Shown: piece after piece, positions 42,002 through 51,028 of the stretch
How positions within the stretch are numbered: the first letter of the stretch is position 1
Layout: each line of letters opens with the position of its first letter
Assembly (NCBI RefSeq): GCF_003967555.1
Contig: NZ_BIFS01000001.1
Span: 4,960,001 to 5,024,000 of the forward strand
Direction: 5' to 3'
DNA length: 64,000 bases
Source of the DNA: Dictyobacter kobayashii
GTDB taxonomy: Bacteria; Chloroflexota; Ktedonobacteria; Ktedonobacterales; Ktedonobacteraceae
Translations under genes and position numbers: made by a program
Notes under the pieces: generated by a model
What the model saw: the letters and a program-made list of their open reading frames with translations, nothing else
Databases searched by the model: none
What the model was told of the DNA's origin: nothing

Positions 42002-44524
42002 ATGGCAAGGATGTATCCTAAAGGTGGTCCAACAAAAAATAGCAGTTATATTGCAGAACCAGCTGTGTATCGCGCTCTGGCCACCCAACTTAATGATGAT
42101 TTTTTTGTAATACATAGTCTTCCTTGGTTAGCGCAGGTAGCTAAAGAGATTGACGGGCGTGCTGTCCCCCTGGGAGAAATAGATTTTCTTATCTCACATC
42201 CCAAGCTGGGAATTTTGGTATTAGAAGTTAAAGGAGAACACGTAAAGATAGACAATAATTACGTGGTGTTTGGGAATGGTGGGCGGAAAGACCCTCTTAG
42301 CCAAATGAAGCGTGGTATTTTTTCGCTTGGAAAGTGGATAGTTAATGCTGGTGGCCCTTTCTGTAAATTTGGGTATGCTGTTGTTTTTCCACAAAGCTTA
42401 GTAAAAGGACGAACTCTTCCTCCTGCCTTTTATGATGCTACCTATGAGACTAGACAATGCCTTTGTTTAGATCAAAGCGATCTTAACAATTTAGGCCAAA
42501 AAATTATTCAATTGATGACTTATTGGAAACATGCATATAAAAATCAAATACCTTCATCTAGTCAGATCAATCAAATAATTAATCTCCTTGTGCCAGATCC
42601 CGATTTTACTCCGACATGGATGGAACGTATTTCTCTTATAAATCAAAACCATTTGCAACTTACTGTACAGCAATCTTATCGATTAAAACAAATTAATGAA
42701 CACTCCAGGTATGTTCTCACAGGTCGAAGTGGAACGGGGAAAACCCTTATTGCGATTGAACGAGCATTTCAGCTTATTGAACGAGCATTTCAGCTTATTG
42801 AACGAGGAATGAAAGTCCTTTTCCTTGTTTATAATGTTGCGTTATTAGAGGATATCCAAGTAGAATTAGGTTCGTTTAATCAATCACATCCAGATTCACC
42901 ACGTGCAGAGGTTATGAATTTTCACGAGTTGTGTCGAGCAGCTGTGCGCTCGTTGAGAAGAATGGATACATGGGATAAAGAAGAATGGTATAAAGAAAAA
43001 GCACATAATGCTTTAAAGGAAGCTGTAGCAAAACAGTGTATGCCAGCCTATGATGCGCTGATTATTGATGAAGCTCAGGTATTTCATTGTGATTGGTTAA
43101 AGACTTTATATGATTGGTTAAAGGAAAAGCCAATTCTTGCCTGTTGTGATGAAACACAAGTGTTTTCTTATGAACATAAGACTACTGCTGAAGAGATAGG
43201 TAATGCTATTCATGCAAGCTAGGTTTTCACATTAACTAGAAATATGCGATCACCCCGTCCGGTTTTTGAGCGTCTTCAACAAGTAATTGTGTCATCTTAT
43301 GAGCAAGATTCAACACGTGAGGATGATCCTGACTCCTTAGAAGAGTTATTTTCTGATAATCCGATGGAACAGCTTCAAAAAACACTCCAAGATCTGGAGA
43401 ATGCAAAGATTCTACTAAAAGATATCTTGGTTATTTATTTGACTCAAAATCCTCCAAATTATCAACCTGAATATCGCAAATATGAGGATAGAACAATTTC
43501 TGTCTATAAGTGTCGTGGTCTTGAGGTTCCTGTTGTTATTGTGTTAGCTGGGCGGTGTATTGATAATGATGTGATGCTCTCTTGTGCCTATAGTCGTGCA
43601 ACAAGTCGGTGTATTGCCATTTATGATTCACTGGCATTTATTGACTTGCCAAACAGTCAATTTGCTGCAGCTTTAATGACGGAACATCCTAGCATAAAAC
43701 AGTTGCAAACAACAATGGCATGGCCGTCACTTGATAAGTGGCACCTTACTCCTATAGATGTGCAGGGAATCAATCTCTACTGGTCTGATTATTGGCATGG
43801 ATGGGTTTTGCTGAAATTTGGTGAGCAAGTTGATCCCTTTTTAATATTATGGCTTCTTCATATTCTCTATACATCCTTTCTCCCTGTGTATTTGGGGAAA
43901 GATGAACAGGTTAAAGTGCTAAATCCTTATCATCGCATGAATAAGTATTCTATTGAACAATTGTCAAAAGGAATTGTTTATGATGATATACCATTTCTTT
44001 GGTGTCCATCGTGTAAGCAGTGGGCTAGGGTAATGAAAAATGCTGAAGATGAATGGATTTGTTTGGAGTGCTCTCGGGAAATGGATTTATTTTTTGAGCT
44101 TCCCCATTTTTCTTCTGAAATGGTCCAGCACTATGTTCAGTTAGCACTTGCGTTGGCTGAAAATAAATCTTTGTTGCCAGAACCGATCACTCCATTTTCT
44201 TATAGTTTACATCGGTGGTCGTTGTTGAATGAAAAACAGCGAGAACAACTTACTCGTTATTGTTCATGGGTTGATCTCAATATCCCACTTTGTATTGCTC
44301 GATTTCTTACTGGTATTGAAATAATAACAGCTCAGCCAGGGCAACAATTAGAAAACACTTACCTTCAGCAACACTTTTGGGAGCAATGTCCATGGTTAGG
44401 AGAAAATGTTGATCGAACTGTTTGGAATCAAGCGGTTGCTTCATGTATGGGGACGTGGTTGACAAGACGGTGGGTACAGAAAAAAGAAAAAGGTGTATAT
44501 CTTACTCTTCATCAAAAAGAATAG
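42002..44524 (+). pseudogene. NERD nuclease-superfamily 1 helicase fusion, interrupted by an in-frame TAG
   Basis: Start ATG 42002 with GGAGGAAATT directly before it; about 840 codons in one frame. The N-terminal NERD domain has GEIDFLISHPKLGILVLEVKG (Asp and ExK of the PD-(D/E)XK-like fold). The UvrD/Rep-like helicase has Walker A LTGRSGTGKTLIAIE, Walker B YDALIIDEAQVF, and motifs around YKCRGLEVPVVIVLAG and SCAYSRATSRCIAIYD. A zinc ribbon (CPSCKQW...CLECSR) and a C-terminal domain follow. Codon 407 (43220-43222) is TAG, with VFTLTRNMRSP continuing in frame. A 21-bp tandem duplication follows Walker A. Probably partner of the TIR-DUF4268 gene. Confidence 0.82.
42755..42806 (+). repeat. 21-bp tandem duplication inside the helicase gene
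   Basis: Two exact 21-bp units (42755-42775 and 42776-42796) and a further 10 bases encode IERAFQL-IERAFQL-IERG, directly after the Walker A region. The frame is kept. Confidence 0.95.
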
Positions 44525-44991
44525 GTCATATTTATTCGGTTCTTGGAAGGATGGAACGGGTTCTCACCATAACTCAAGTAACTAAGAATGTATATACCTA
44601 AATATGCTATAACTCTGAGGGCGTAGGCGAGGCGTGGTGTGAGTTAGAGCCCCCTTTTCTTCTGAGCCTTCCTAACCGAGAGCTATCATTCTGGTACACG
44701 TGGTGAATGACATGAAAATGGGGCTTTTATAGTTTTGATGAGTGAAAAGTTTATCTGAAGATGTACAGGTCGAACAGACCCAGGATTTGCCTCTACAGAA
44801 AGTTGATGACAACTGAGAGTTGTGTTGTTCTGATTGTTTCTCTGCGTCTGACTCCACTTCTAGTTGCTGTATGCGTTCTCAATTTAACTTTTTTCTGAAA
44901 TTAAGATGCTTATAATAAGATAATTTACTACTATGAGATTATATTAATAATTTCACAATCTCATAGTAGTAAAAAAAGGTTTGTGATCTAT
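44525..44991. other. Intergenic with a 17-bp-stem hairpin
   Basis: No gene seen. TTTACTACTATGAGATT (44924-44940) pairs perfectly with 44957-44973 around a 16-base loop. It lies 19 bases after the stop codon of the minus-strand methyltransferase and probably ends the RiPP operon. Confidence 0.6.
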
Positions 44992-46172
44992 TTAAGGGTG
45001 CCTTTGAGGCGCATTAACAAGTAAACTCAGTGTTCCTACATATAGGATAGTCTGGTTCCGAGCGTTTATCTCCAGGCGGTAATGCTGGGGTGCAGGCTTT
45101 TTCAAGGCTTTCCAGGTGGCGTGGGCGTCCTGGACTTTCTGCCAGAGAGGATAGGCGCCGTGGACGTCACCAGCCCATTTGCCGTTCAGTTGTTGGAAGC
45201 GGAGGATGGTACAGTGCTTTGGGTTGTAGAGATAGATGTATTCTGCATCACCCTGGATTTGCCGGCTGATATGGGTATCTGGGAGGAACCACTGCAGGAA
45301 CCAGCGGTAAGAGTGGTTTTCGAGGATGCCTGGAAAAGGTGAGTTGTTGTCCAGGGGGAATAGCTCGCGTCGTGGCTCCTGGAGCAGATTTTTAATTGTA
45401 CTAAATGATGTTTGGGGCAGTTGCTCTGTGATCAGAGGCATGAAGTGTAGCGGTTGCTCTTGGAAATATCCGCTTATGCTGCCGTCTTGCGTTTTTTCCA
45501 TGATCAGGAATCCGCTGGCGAGCGAGCCATGCAGGTCAGTGACGAGACGTCCGCCTGGGGCGAGTTGCTGGATCCAGGCTGGCGGTATGAGAGGGACGCT
45601 GGCAGTGGCGATGATACGGTCATATGGAGCGTGCTCGGGGTAACCTTGATAGCCATCTCCTACGACGACATTGACGGGTCCAACTGTGCCCAGCAGCGCC
45701 TGTTGTGCTTGTTGGGCCAGCCCTTTGTCAATTTCGATGCTCGTAATCAGACGTGGATCTCCGGTGAGCATGGTCATGATGGCCGCATTATAGCCCGTTC
45801 CTACACCTATCTCCAAGATGCGTTGCCCTGGTTGGATAGCGAGTGCTTCGAGCATGAGCGCCATGACCGTTGGCATCGAACTGGACGAACTGGGCCAGCC
45901 GCGCTCATTTACCTGTGTAACAAGCGCACCATCGCTATAAATGATCTTCGTATAGTCTTGTGTAGTTGCTGCATCGTATCGTGTCCATGCCATTCGCTTT
46001 TGCGCCTCGTCTCGTTCGTAGAAAAAGGGGACGAAACGCTCGCGGGGATGGCTTCGAAGGCCTTGCGGATCGCTGCTGTTTTGATGGCGCCTTTGCTCAC
46101 GAGTTCATCGACCAGGTGTTGGCGTGCTTCTGCAGATGACTGCGTGGTGCTGTTGAAGGGTGAGGTATTCAT
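44992..46172 (-). CDS. tgmC: PIMT-like methyltransferase of an ATP-grasp RiPP system (one frameshift)
   Basis: The gene starts at 46172 (MNTSPFNSTTQSSAEARQHLVDELVSKGAIKTAAIRKAFEAIP), overlapping the ATP-grasp gene by ATGA. One missing C near 46055 shifts the frame; restoring it gives RERFVPFFYERDEAQKR joined to MAWTRYDAATTQDY, so about 390 aa. The intact part (from 45993) has the SAM site ILEIGVGTGYNAAIM, SIEID and VVVGDGYQGYPEHAPYDRIIATASVPLIPPAWIQQLAPGGRLV, typical of protein-L-isoaspartate methyltransferases. In related clusters such enzymes methylate an Asp of the modified peptide, which then closes to aspartimide. Confidence 0.87.
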
Positions 46173-47170
46173 AGGCGATACTCCTCTGGTTGTGATAAGA
46201 GATTGGCCATGGCTTCCTTTAAGTGGAGTTGTGGCACTTCTTTTTGGAGCCAGTAAAATTGTCCATTAGGATTCAATTCAAGCCATACATACTCGCCCGC
46301 GGGTGTGACGATCAGGTCCATTGACGAGTATTGTAGCCCAAAGAAGCGGACCAGGTCGAAGAGCTTTTGTGCGAGGTCATCCGGCAACTGGTGGGCGCCA
46401 TAGGTCAGGTTTGGGTAATCGCGCCGGAAGTCGATGCGCCCATGTATTGTGTGCTGGGAGTGGATCTCTGCCGCGAAGATCTGTTGCCCGATGATGACCA
46501 CGCGCAGCTCAAATGCTTTCACGACGGCCTCCTGGAAGAGGTGGGCCGTGACGCGTACACGCTCGAGGGTGTGCTCGTCGATGTATTCCGGGCCTACTTC
46601 GTTGGTATACAGGTAGCTCTTGTCGTTGCCCTCGATAACGCCGCGAGCAACCGACTTGAGAATGACGCGACCCTGGCTGGTTTCATAGAAGGTTCTGACC
46701 CGTTGGGGGTCGTTCGTGACCAGGGTGTGAGGAATTCGCAAGCCAAGTTGTTGGGCGGCTGTCAACTGGAGTGGTTTGAGATCGGCTCTTCTGATAGCAT
46801 GATAGCGGCTGACCCAGAGCGTATACGTATCCTGTACCTCGGCGCTTTCCAGGATGCCCAGAAAGCCTCGCTGGGTTTCCAGTTCGAGGAAGTTTTGCTC
46901 GCCGGCGGTATATCCAGGAGGCGCTTTATAGAACGTGGGACGGCGCCACCAGATGCTGGTCAAGGTATCAAGGGCAATGACCTGCCCTTGATACTCGAGT
47001 GTTCCTTCCAACTGTCCTTGCTGATCAAGCGTGCATGAGGTGGTGATGCTACCTGGAAAATCGGCGACATTGTAGCAGGTGACTCGAACACCGCGATGCT
47101 GTAGCTCCTCAATCATCATGGTGGCGTGGCCATCGGTTGGCTGTGTGAGGATCAACACGTGGCTCTTCAT
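46169..47170 (-). CDS. tgmB: ATP-grasp ribosomal peptide maturase (graspetide ligase)
   Basis: 333 aa. It begins HVLILTQPTDGHATMMIEELQHRGVRV (pre-ATP-grasp) with SIWWRRPTFY, then the ATP-grasp core: RVILKSVARGVIEGND, LFQEAVVKAFELRVVIIGQQIFAAEIHSQ, and the metal-binding end YSSMDLIVTPAGEYVWLELNPNGQFYWLQKEV. It is closest to MvdD/TgmB-type enzymes that form ester or amide links between Asp/Glu side chains and Thr/Ser/Lys of a precursor peptide. It shares one base with the precursor gene stop (TAATG) and overlaps the methyltransferase gene by 4 bases, so the three genes form one operon. Confidence 0.93.
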   Translation of the reverse strand: MKSHVLILTQPTDGHATMMIEELQHRGVRVTCYNVADFPGSITTSCTLDQQGQLEGTLEYQGQVIALDTLTSIWWRRPTFYKAPPGYTAGEQNFLELETQRGFLGILESAEVQDTYTLWVSRYHAIRRADLKPLQLTAAQQLGLRIPHTLVTNDPQRVRTFYETSQGRVILKSVARGVIEGNDKSYLYTNEVGPEYIDEHTLERVRVTAHLFQEAVVKAFELRVVIIGQQIFAAEIHSQHTIHGRIDFRRDYPNLTYGAHQLPDDLAQKLFDLVRFFGLQYSSMDLIVTPAGEYVWLELNPNGQFYWLQKEVPQLHLKEAMANLLSQPEEYRL

Positions 47171-47433
47171 TAGTAGTCGTCATCCTCTCGCGTGTTGGAG
47201 TCAGCGATAAGCCCGGTTTGATCCGGGATTTCATCTGGATCATCGGTATCGTCGGTCTCATCATCCTCTTCTTTGCCGTCGCGATTGCTTTTGTAGGCGG
47301 TCGGATAAATGGACTCGTCGCGTGGACCGAAACAGGGTGGGGTCTCGGCGAAGAGCAGGCTAAAGGGTAGCGGCCGTTCAACGGAATCGCTTGTTTCAAC
47401 TGGAACCGATGATGCTGGAAGCGTTGTGTTCAT
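47170..47433 (-). CDS. tgmA: Putative ATP-grasp-modified RiPP precursor peptide
   Basis: 87 aa from the ATG at 47433, with GGAGT 8 bases upstream. The leader holds RPLPFSLLFAE (residues 20-30), like the PFxL-type recognition motif of graspetide leaders. The C-terminal core (residues about 50-87) is extremely acidic with interspersed Thr and Ser: RDGKEEDDETDDTDDP and IADSNTREDDDY. Acidic residues and Thr are exactly what ATP-grasp ligases join; the DG and DS/DP steps are sites where a PIMT-like enzyme could make aspartimide. No export or protease gene is next to it. Confidence 0.82.
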   Translation of the reverse strand: MNTTLPASSVPVETSDSVERPLPFSLLFAETPPCFGPRDESIYPTAYKSNRDGKEEDDETDDTDDPDEIPDQTGLIADSNTREDDDY

Positions 47434-47512
47434 CTCTTGTACTCCAATCTGCCTATTGTCTCTTTCTATGATGGATGCGCTACAAAGTTGCTTATCAAAG
47501 GTGACCTTCCCG

Positions 47513-47559
47513 GTGGATGTTGTCGCAAGGGTTGGGGTGGAGACTGCGACAACATCCAC
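47513..47559 (-). terminator. 15-bp-stem hairpin upstream of the precursor gene
   Basis: GTGGATGTTGTCGCA (47513-47527) pairs perfectly with 47545-47559 around a 17-base loop. It lies in the 230 bases between the small HTH gene and the precursor, so it may separate the two transcripts or raise precursor mRNA relative to upstream genes. Confidence 0.6.
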
Positions 47560-47666
47560 TGGGAACACAGACACAACATGGAGTATGGTGGCCAGGGGTT
47601 GGAGGTGGCGAATACTCCATGTGACGGCTGTGTCGTGTATCCTCTCACGTTCTGTTCTTTCCCTCC

Positions 47667-47927
47667 TCACTGTGCCCTGCGCCTGGACGATGGTATCCAG
47701 GCAACGGGATGCCTCCACCGGATATCGTTCAAGGTGACGTGCTGGTGTGTCAGGCGAGAGAATGTGCTCATGACTGTGCGGGCAACGTGCTCGTCAACGA
47801 AACCGCCGATTTCGACCGCGTACGATTGGGCCAGGGTCACACCTGATTCATGTGCTAATTGTTCGGATGTGATGGTGGTGTTCCTGCGCAATTCGAGCAG
47901 CGTTGGTTTGCTGGCGTGCTTATCCAT
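47667..47927 (-). CDS. Small HTH-like protein
   Basis: 86 aa. The first 50 residues look like an XRE-type HTH: TLLELRRNTTITSEQLAHESGVTLAQSYAVEIGGFVDEHVARTVMSTFSRLT, followed by a short tail. It overlaps the end of the upstream gene by 8 bases and lies in the same direction as the RiPP genes, about 230 bases before the precursor. It is a candidate regulator of the cluster. Confidence 0.65.
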   Translation of the reverse strand: MDKHASKPTLLELRRNTTITSEQLAHESGVTLAQSYAVEIGGFVDEHVARTVMSTFSRLTHQHVTLNDIRWRHPVAWIPSSRRRAQ

Positions 47928-48147
47928 CGACTACGCTCCGCTCATAGATCTCACACATGGTCACAATCGACTTTTCATCACCGATCACATGGGCTAGCTG
48001 TTCCTGGGCACTCTGCAGCTCCATATGTTTGTGGACAATAAAGGTGTGCCTGGCTGTCCCCGACGCGAGTCCTGAAAGTCCCCGGTTCATAGAAAAGCAA
48101 ATCGACTCGATCTGCTGCCGTAACACTGCAACCTGGCTTCCTGCCAT
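47920..48147 (-). CDS. Hypothetical protein, 75 aa
   Basis: A small helical protein (MAGSQVAVLRQQIESICFSMNRGLSGLASGTARHTFIVHKHMELQSAQEQLAHVIGDEKSIVTMCEIYERS), with AGGTTTTCC just upstream. No family recognised. It overlaps the small HTH gene downstream by 8 bases, so the two are made together. They are divergent from the XRE gene at 48321. Confidence 0.6.
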   Translation of the reverse strand: MAGSQVAVLRQQIESICFSMNRGLSGLASGTARHTFIVHKHMELQSAQEQLAHVIGDEKSIVTMCEIYERSVVDG

Positions 48148-48320
48148 GGGAAAACCTCCTTTGCTTTGTATTGATTGTGTTCTCTGTGTAGAGGATACCC
48201 GGGATGGTGGTGCAAGTAGATAGCGCTTTGATGCCAGAAGTTGCCTTTTTCGTGATACAGGCTGTTTTATGCGTCATTTTGTGCTACACTCCTCTTTATG
48301 ATAGAGAACATGAGGTGGAA

Positions 48321-49697
48321 ATGATGAGTCGTGAAGCAAAACAGCCCAATGAGAAGCTGAAATATCAGCGCGAGATCCGTGGCTGGTCGCAGAAGAAGAT
48401 CGGCATGAGCCTTGGGACCAGTAAAGAGATGGTAAGCCGCTGGGAAACGGGAGAAAGAGCACCGGCCAGGTTTTATCAGGAAAAGCTCTGCGCTTTATTT
48501 CAGCTCTCCACTATTGAGCTTGGCTTTCTAGATCCGCCACAAACGGCTGGAGGATCTCTCGCCTCCCAGCCAGAGCCTTCAGCTCTGCCGGTAGCAGCAC
48601 GAGATCAATCGCAGGGCGACACACCGAGAGAAACTGGAGGACCTGTTTTGGATCTTTCTCGTCGGCATGTATTGAAAGGTATGCTCCAGGTTGCCTGTAC
48701 GACGCTGGTCCTTTCCCCATATGCCATGCTCCACGCCGATGCGCAGCATCAACTCGAGTATCATCTCACGCGCTCTTCCGTAGTGGATATGAGCGTTTTA
48801 GACGATCTTGATGACGTCACGCAACGCTACTGGAAGCTTAGCCAGAACTTTTCATTTGAGGTCTTTAGCGGCGTGGTCGGCCACTTTCAGACGGTCACCG
48901 CGCTCTTACACCGCTCGCAGCCTGTAAGCACGGCAAAGCGGCTTTCTGAGATCGCCGGGGAAGTGGCTCAGATTATTGGGAAGATCCTCTTTGACTTTCA
49001 CGAGTACGACCTGGCATGGTCCTATTATGCCTTCTCCCTCAGTGCTGCCCAGGCTGCGGGCAACGCTGATTTGTGGGCTGTAGGCCTTGGCCGCATGAGC
49101 TTATTGCGCATAGAGAAGCATCAACCGCAAGATGCCCTTACTCTCTTAGTTGCCAGTCAGAAGCTCGCTGTCCAACAGAACGGGACCCGTGCCTGGCTTG
49201 CCTGCATCGAGGCCGAGGCCCATTCACAGCTGGAGGACCTTGAGGCTTTTACCCGGGCGATTGAACGAGCGGAGGGCATCGCTCCAGATGTGGTTTCTGG
49301 CAATGATCGATACGCGACAGGTTTCAACCCCTCACGTCTGGCCGGTTATAAGGGCTCGGGATATCTCCAGTTGAAGAAGGCTGAGTTGGCGCTTGGTGCG
49401 CTGCAAACCGCCGAATCTCTATTGAACTCTTCCTCTTTGCGGCGCAAATCAGTTATACTGGCTGATATGGGAACTGCATATGCTGGCCTCGGCGACGCTC
49501 AGAAGGCCTATGAGGCTGCCTGTCAATCATTAACCATTGTTCGCCATGTGCGATCATTGAGTTCCCTGCAACGCATTTATGCTTTACGTACGGCTCTTCA
49601 ACCCTGGGAAACGGCAGCATGGGTGCATGAGCTGGATCACCATATTCACGAGGTCTACAAAGAAATCACAGCGGAGCCTGTCGCTTCACTGCTCTAA
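48321..49697 (+). CDS. XRE-family regulator with internal twin-arginine-like segment
   Basis: The ATG at 48321 is preferred (GAGGTGGA just upstream). Residues about 12-65 form an XRE HTH (KLKYQREIRGWSQKKIGMSLGTSKEMVSRWETGERAP). At residues about 112-140 there is SRRHVLKGMLQVACTTLVLSPYAML, which looks like a Tat signal or a membrane helix. The C-terminal ~310 residues are helical repeats (QIIGKILFDFHEYDLAWSYYAFSLSAAQAAG, GYLQLKKAELALGALQTAESLL) resembling TPRs. The start of the next gene is 8 bases after its stop. Probably a regulator with a TPR sensor, possibly membrane-associated. Confidence 0.85.
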   Translation: MMSREAKQPNEKLKYQREIRGWSQKKIGMSLGTSKEMVSRWETGERAPARFYQEKLCALFQLSTIELGFLDPPQTAGGSLASQPEPSALPVAARDQSQGDTPRETGGPVLDLSRRHVLKGMLQVACTTLVLSPYAMLHADAQHQLEYHLTRSSVVDMSVLDDLDDVTQRYWKLSQNFSFEVFSGVVGHFQTVTALLHRSQPVSTAKRLSEIAGEVAQIIGKILFDFHEYDLAWSYYAFSLSAAQAAGNADLWAVGLGRMSLLRIEKHQPQDALTLLVASQKLAVQQNGTRAWLACIEAEAHSQLEDLEAFTRAIERAEGIAPDVVSGNDRYATGFNPSRLAGYKGSGYLQLKKAELALGALQTAESLLNSSSLRRKSVILADMGTAYAGLGDAQKAYEAACQSLTIVRHVRSLSSLQRIYALRTALQPWETAAWVHELDHHIHEVYKEITAEPVASLL

Positions 49698-49705
49698 GGA
49701 GTGCT

Positions 49706-50272
49706 ATGGTCGTTGCTCGCAAACCGGTTCTCTACATGATCGTGTGTGCCGCTCCCCCCGCTCAAACAATCGACGATTTTATTCGACAGGTCCAACGGGC
49801 TGGTTGGGATGTCTGCGTGATTGCCACTCCCCACGCCACGCGCTGGATCGATAAACCGGCCCTGGAAGCAATCACCGGCCATGTTGTTCGCGTTGATTAC
49901 AAACTGCCTGGAGAAGACGATCCTCTTCCCAAAGCTGACGCCATCATCGTGATACCCGCTACCTTCAACACCATCAACAAATGGACCGCTGGTATTGGAG
50001 ACAATCTGGCGGTCAGCCTCCTCTGTGAGGCCCTCGGCAATGGCCAGATCCCCATCCTTCTCATTCCCTGCGTTAAAATGGACCTCGTGTGCCACCCCGC
50101 CTTCGCTAGAAGTATCGCTCTACTGCGCGACTGCAACGTCCGCATCTTGCACGAACCAGAACGCTACAAATCCCCTCAAATGGTACCCTGGCAGGAAATC
50201 CTCGCTGAACTACATCTGATATACCATGCTTGTGAAGAAAAGATGCTGAAAGGTCAACAGAAAAACATATGA
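49706..50272 (+). CDS. Flavoprotein of the PPC decarboxylase/LanD fold
   Basis: 188 aa, GGAG 5 bases before the ATG. It matches homo-oligomeric flavin-containing Cys decarboxylases: VLYMIVCAAPPAQTIDDFIRQVQRAGWDVCVIATPHATRWID (with the His motif) and ADAIIVIPATFNTINKWTAGIGDNLAVSLLCEAL, the counterpart of the PASANT motif. Members decarboxylate phosphopantothenoylcysteine or peptide C-terminal Cys, or act on other substrates. The nearby RiPP precursor ends in Tyr, not Cys, so a LanD role for that peptide is unlikely. Sandwiched in an XRE/flavoprotein/helical-protein operon. Confidence 0.87.
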   Translation: MVVARKPVLYMIVCAAPPAQTIDDFIRQVQRAGWDVCVIATPHATRWIDKPALEAITGHVVRVDYKLPGEDDPLPKADAIIVIPATFNTINKWTAGIGDNLAVSLLCEALGNGQIPILLIPCVKMDLVCHPAFARSIALLRDCNVRILHEPERYKSPQMVPWQEILAELHLIYHACEEKMLKGQQKNI

Positions 50273-50961
50273 ATGTGCAGGCATTTACGAAGGAATATAG
50301 TGAAATAGAAAACAATCCCAGATATCATCACAGACGCACTCGGTTGCTGGCTGAATTGCTGGACCGGTACCCCAACCTTGAGCAAATCTCCTTTGATGAT
50401 CTCCTTCTCATTCTGGATCAGCTCAAAAGCAATAAAGCACAGATACGTGTTCCTCTCTTTGCTCGGTTGATCTATCCAGTACTGGCACGCGAAATCGAGT
50501 CGGGAAATATGCAAGCTATCAAGGTGCTCGTACAATATCCGCAATTACTTTCTGAGTACAATAGTTTGAAGAAAACGCATCTGAGTGGATATAATGCAGA
50601 GGCATTGGTCAATCGCTATTTGCAATATGACCCTGAAGACCGCGAAATGCTTCTAAAGAGGGAGGCGTATCTCAACAATTACTTGTACTATACGCTGCAC
50701 GAATTGCCCTTGGGTGTTCTCTCTGGGAGAGATGGAGCTACCCCTGAGGAATGTCAGAAGTTACTCACGCTTTTAGAAAAGTATAAGATGACCTGTCAGA
50801 AACTTCAGATTGACCGCGAGGCAGATATTCAGTATTATTTTGTACATTTTCATGGCTATCGAGACTATCTCCTCCACCAGCACCTGTATAAGAATTACTT
50901 GGACTACATTCAACAACACCAATTAGAACTCCGAACGACGCGTAACTACTATTTCCGCTAA
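50269..50961 (+). CDS. Hypothetical helical protein, 230 aa
   Basis: Overlaps the flavoprotein gene by 4 bases (ATGA), so it belongs to that operon. The product is almost all helix: HHRRTRLLAELLDRYPNLEQISFDDLLLILDQL, FARLIYPVLAREIESGNMQAIKVLVQYPQLLSEY, ALVNRYLQYDPEDREMLLKREAYLNNYLYYTLHELPLGVL. This layout recalls ARM/TPR-like scaffolds. No catalytic motif, signal peptide or membrane helix. Function unknown. Confidence 0.75.
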   Translation: MNVQAFTKEYSEIENNPRYHHRRTRLLAELLDRYPNLEQISFDDLLLILDQLKSNKAQIRVPLFARLIYPVLAREIESGNMQAIKVLVQYPQLLSEYNSLKKTHLSGYNAEALVNRYLQYDPEDREMLLKREAYLNNYLYYTLHELPLGVLSGRDGATPEECQKLLTLLEKYKMTCQKLQIDREADIQYYFVHFHGYRDYLLHQHLYKNYLDYIQQHQLELRTTRNYYFR

Positions 50962-51028
50962 GGATAGTAAAACGCGAGATCTCATCTGATAAATTTGGCC
51001 TGCACATATTTTTCTTTGAGGAGCATAT

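Noticed and set aside
47434..47718. N-terminal extension of the RiPP precursor (182 codons in total)
   Set aside because: The extension crosses a strong hairpin and the end of the upstream gene; GGAGT sits correctly before the ATG at 47433 and the short form fits precursor size.
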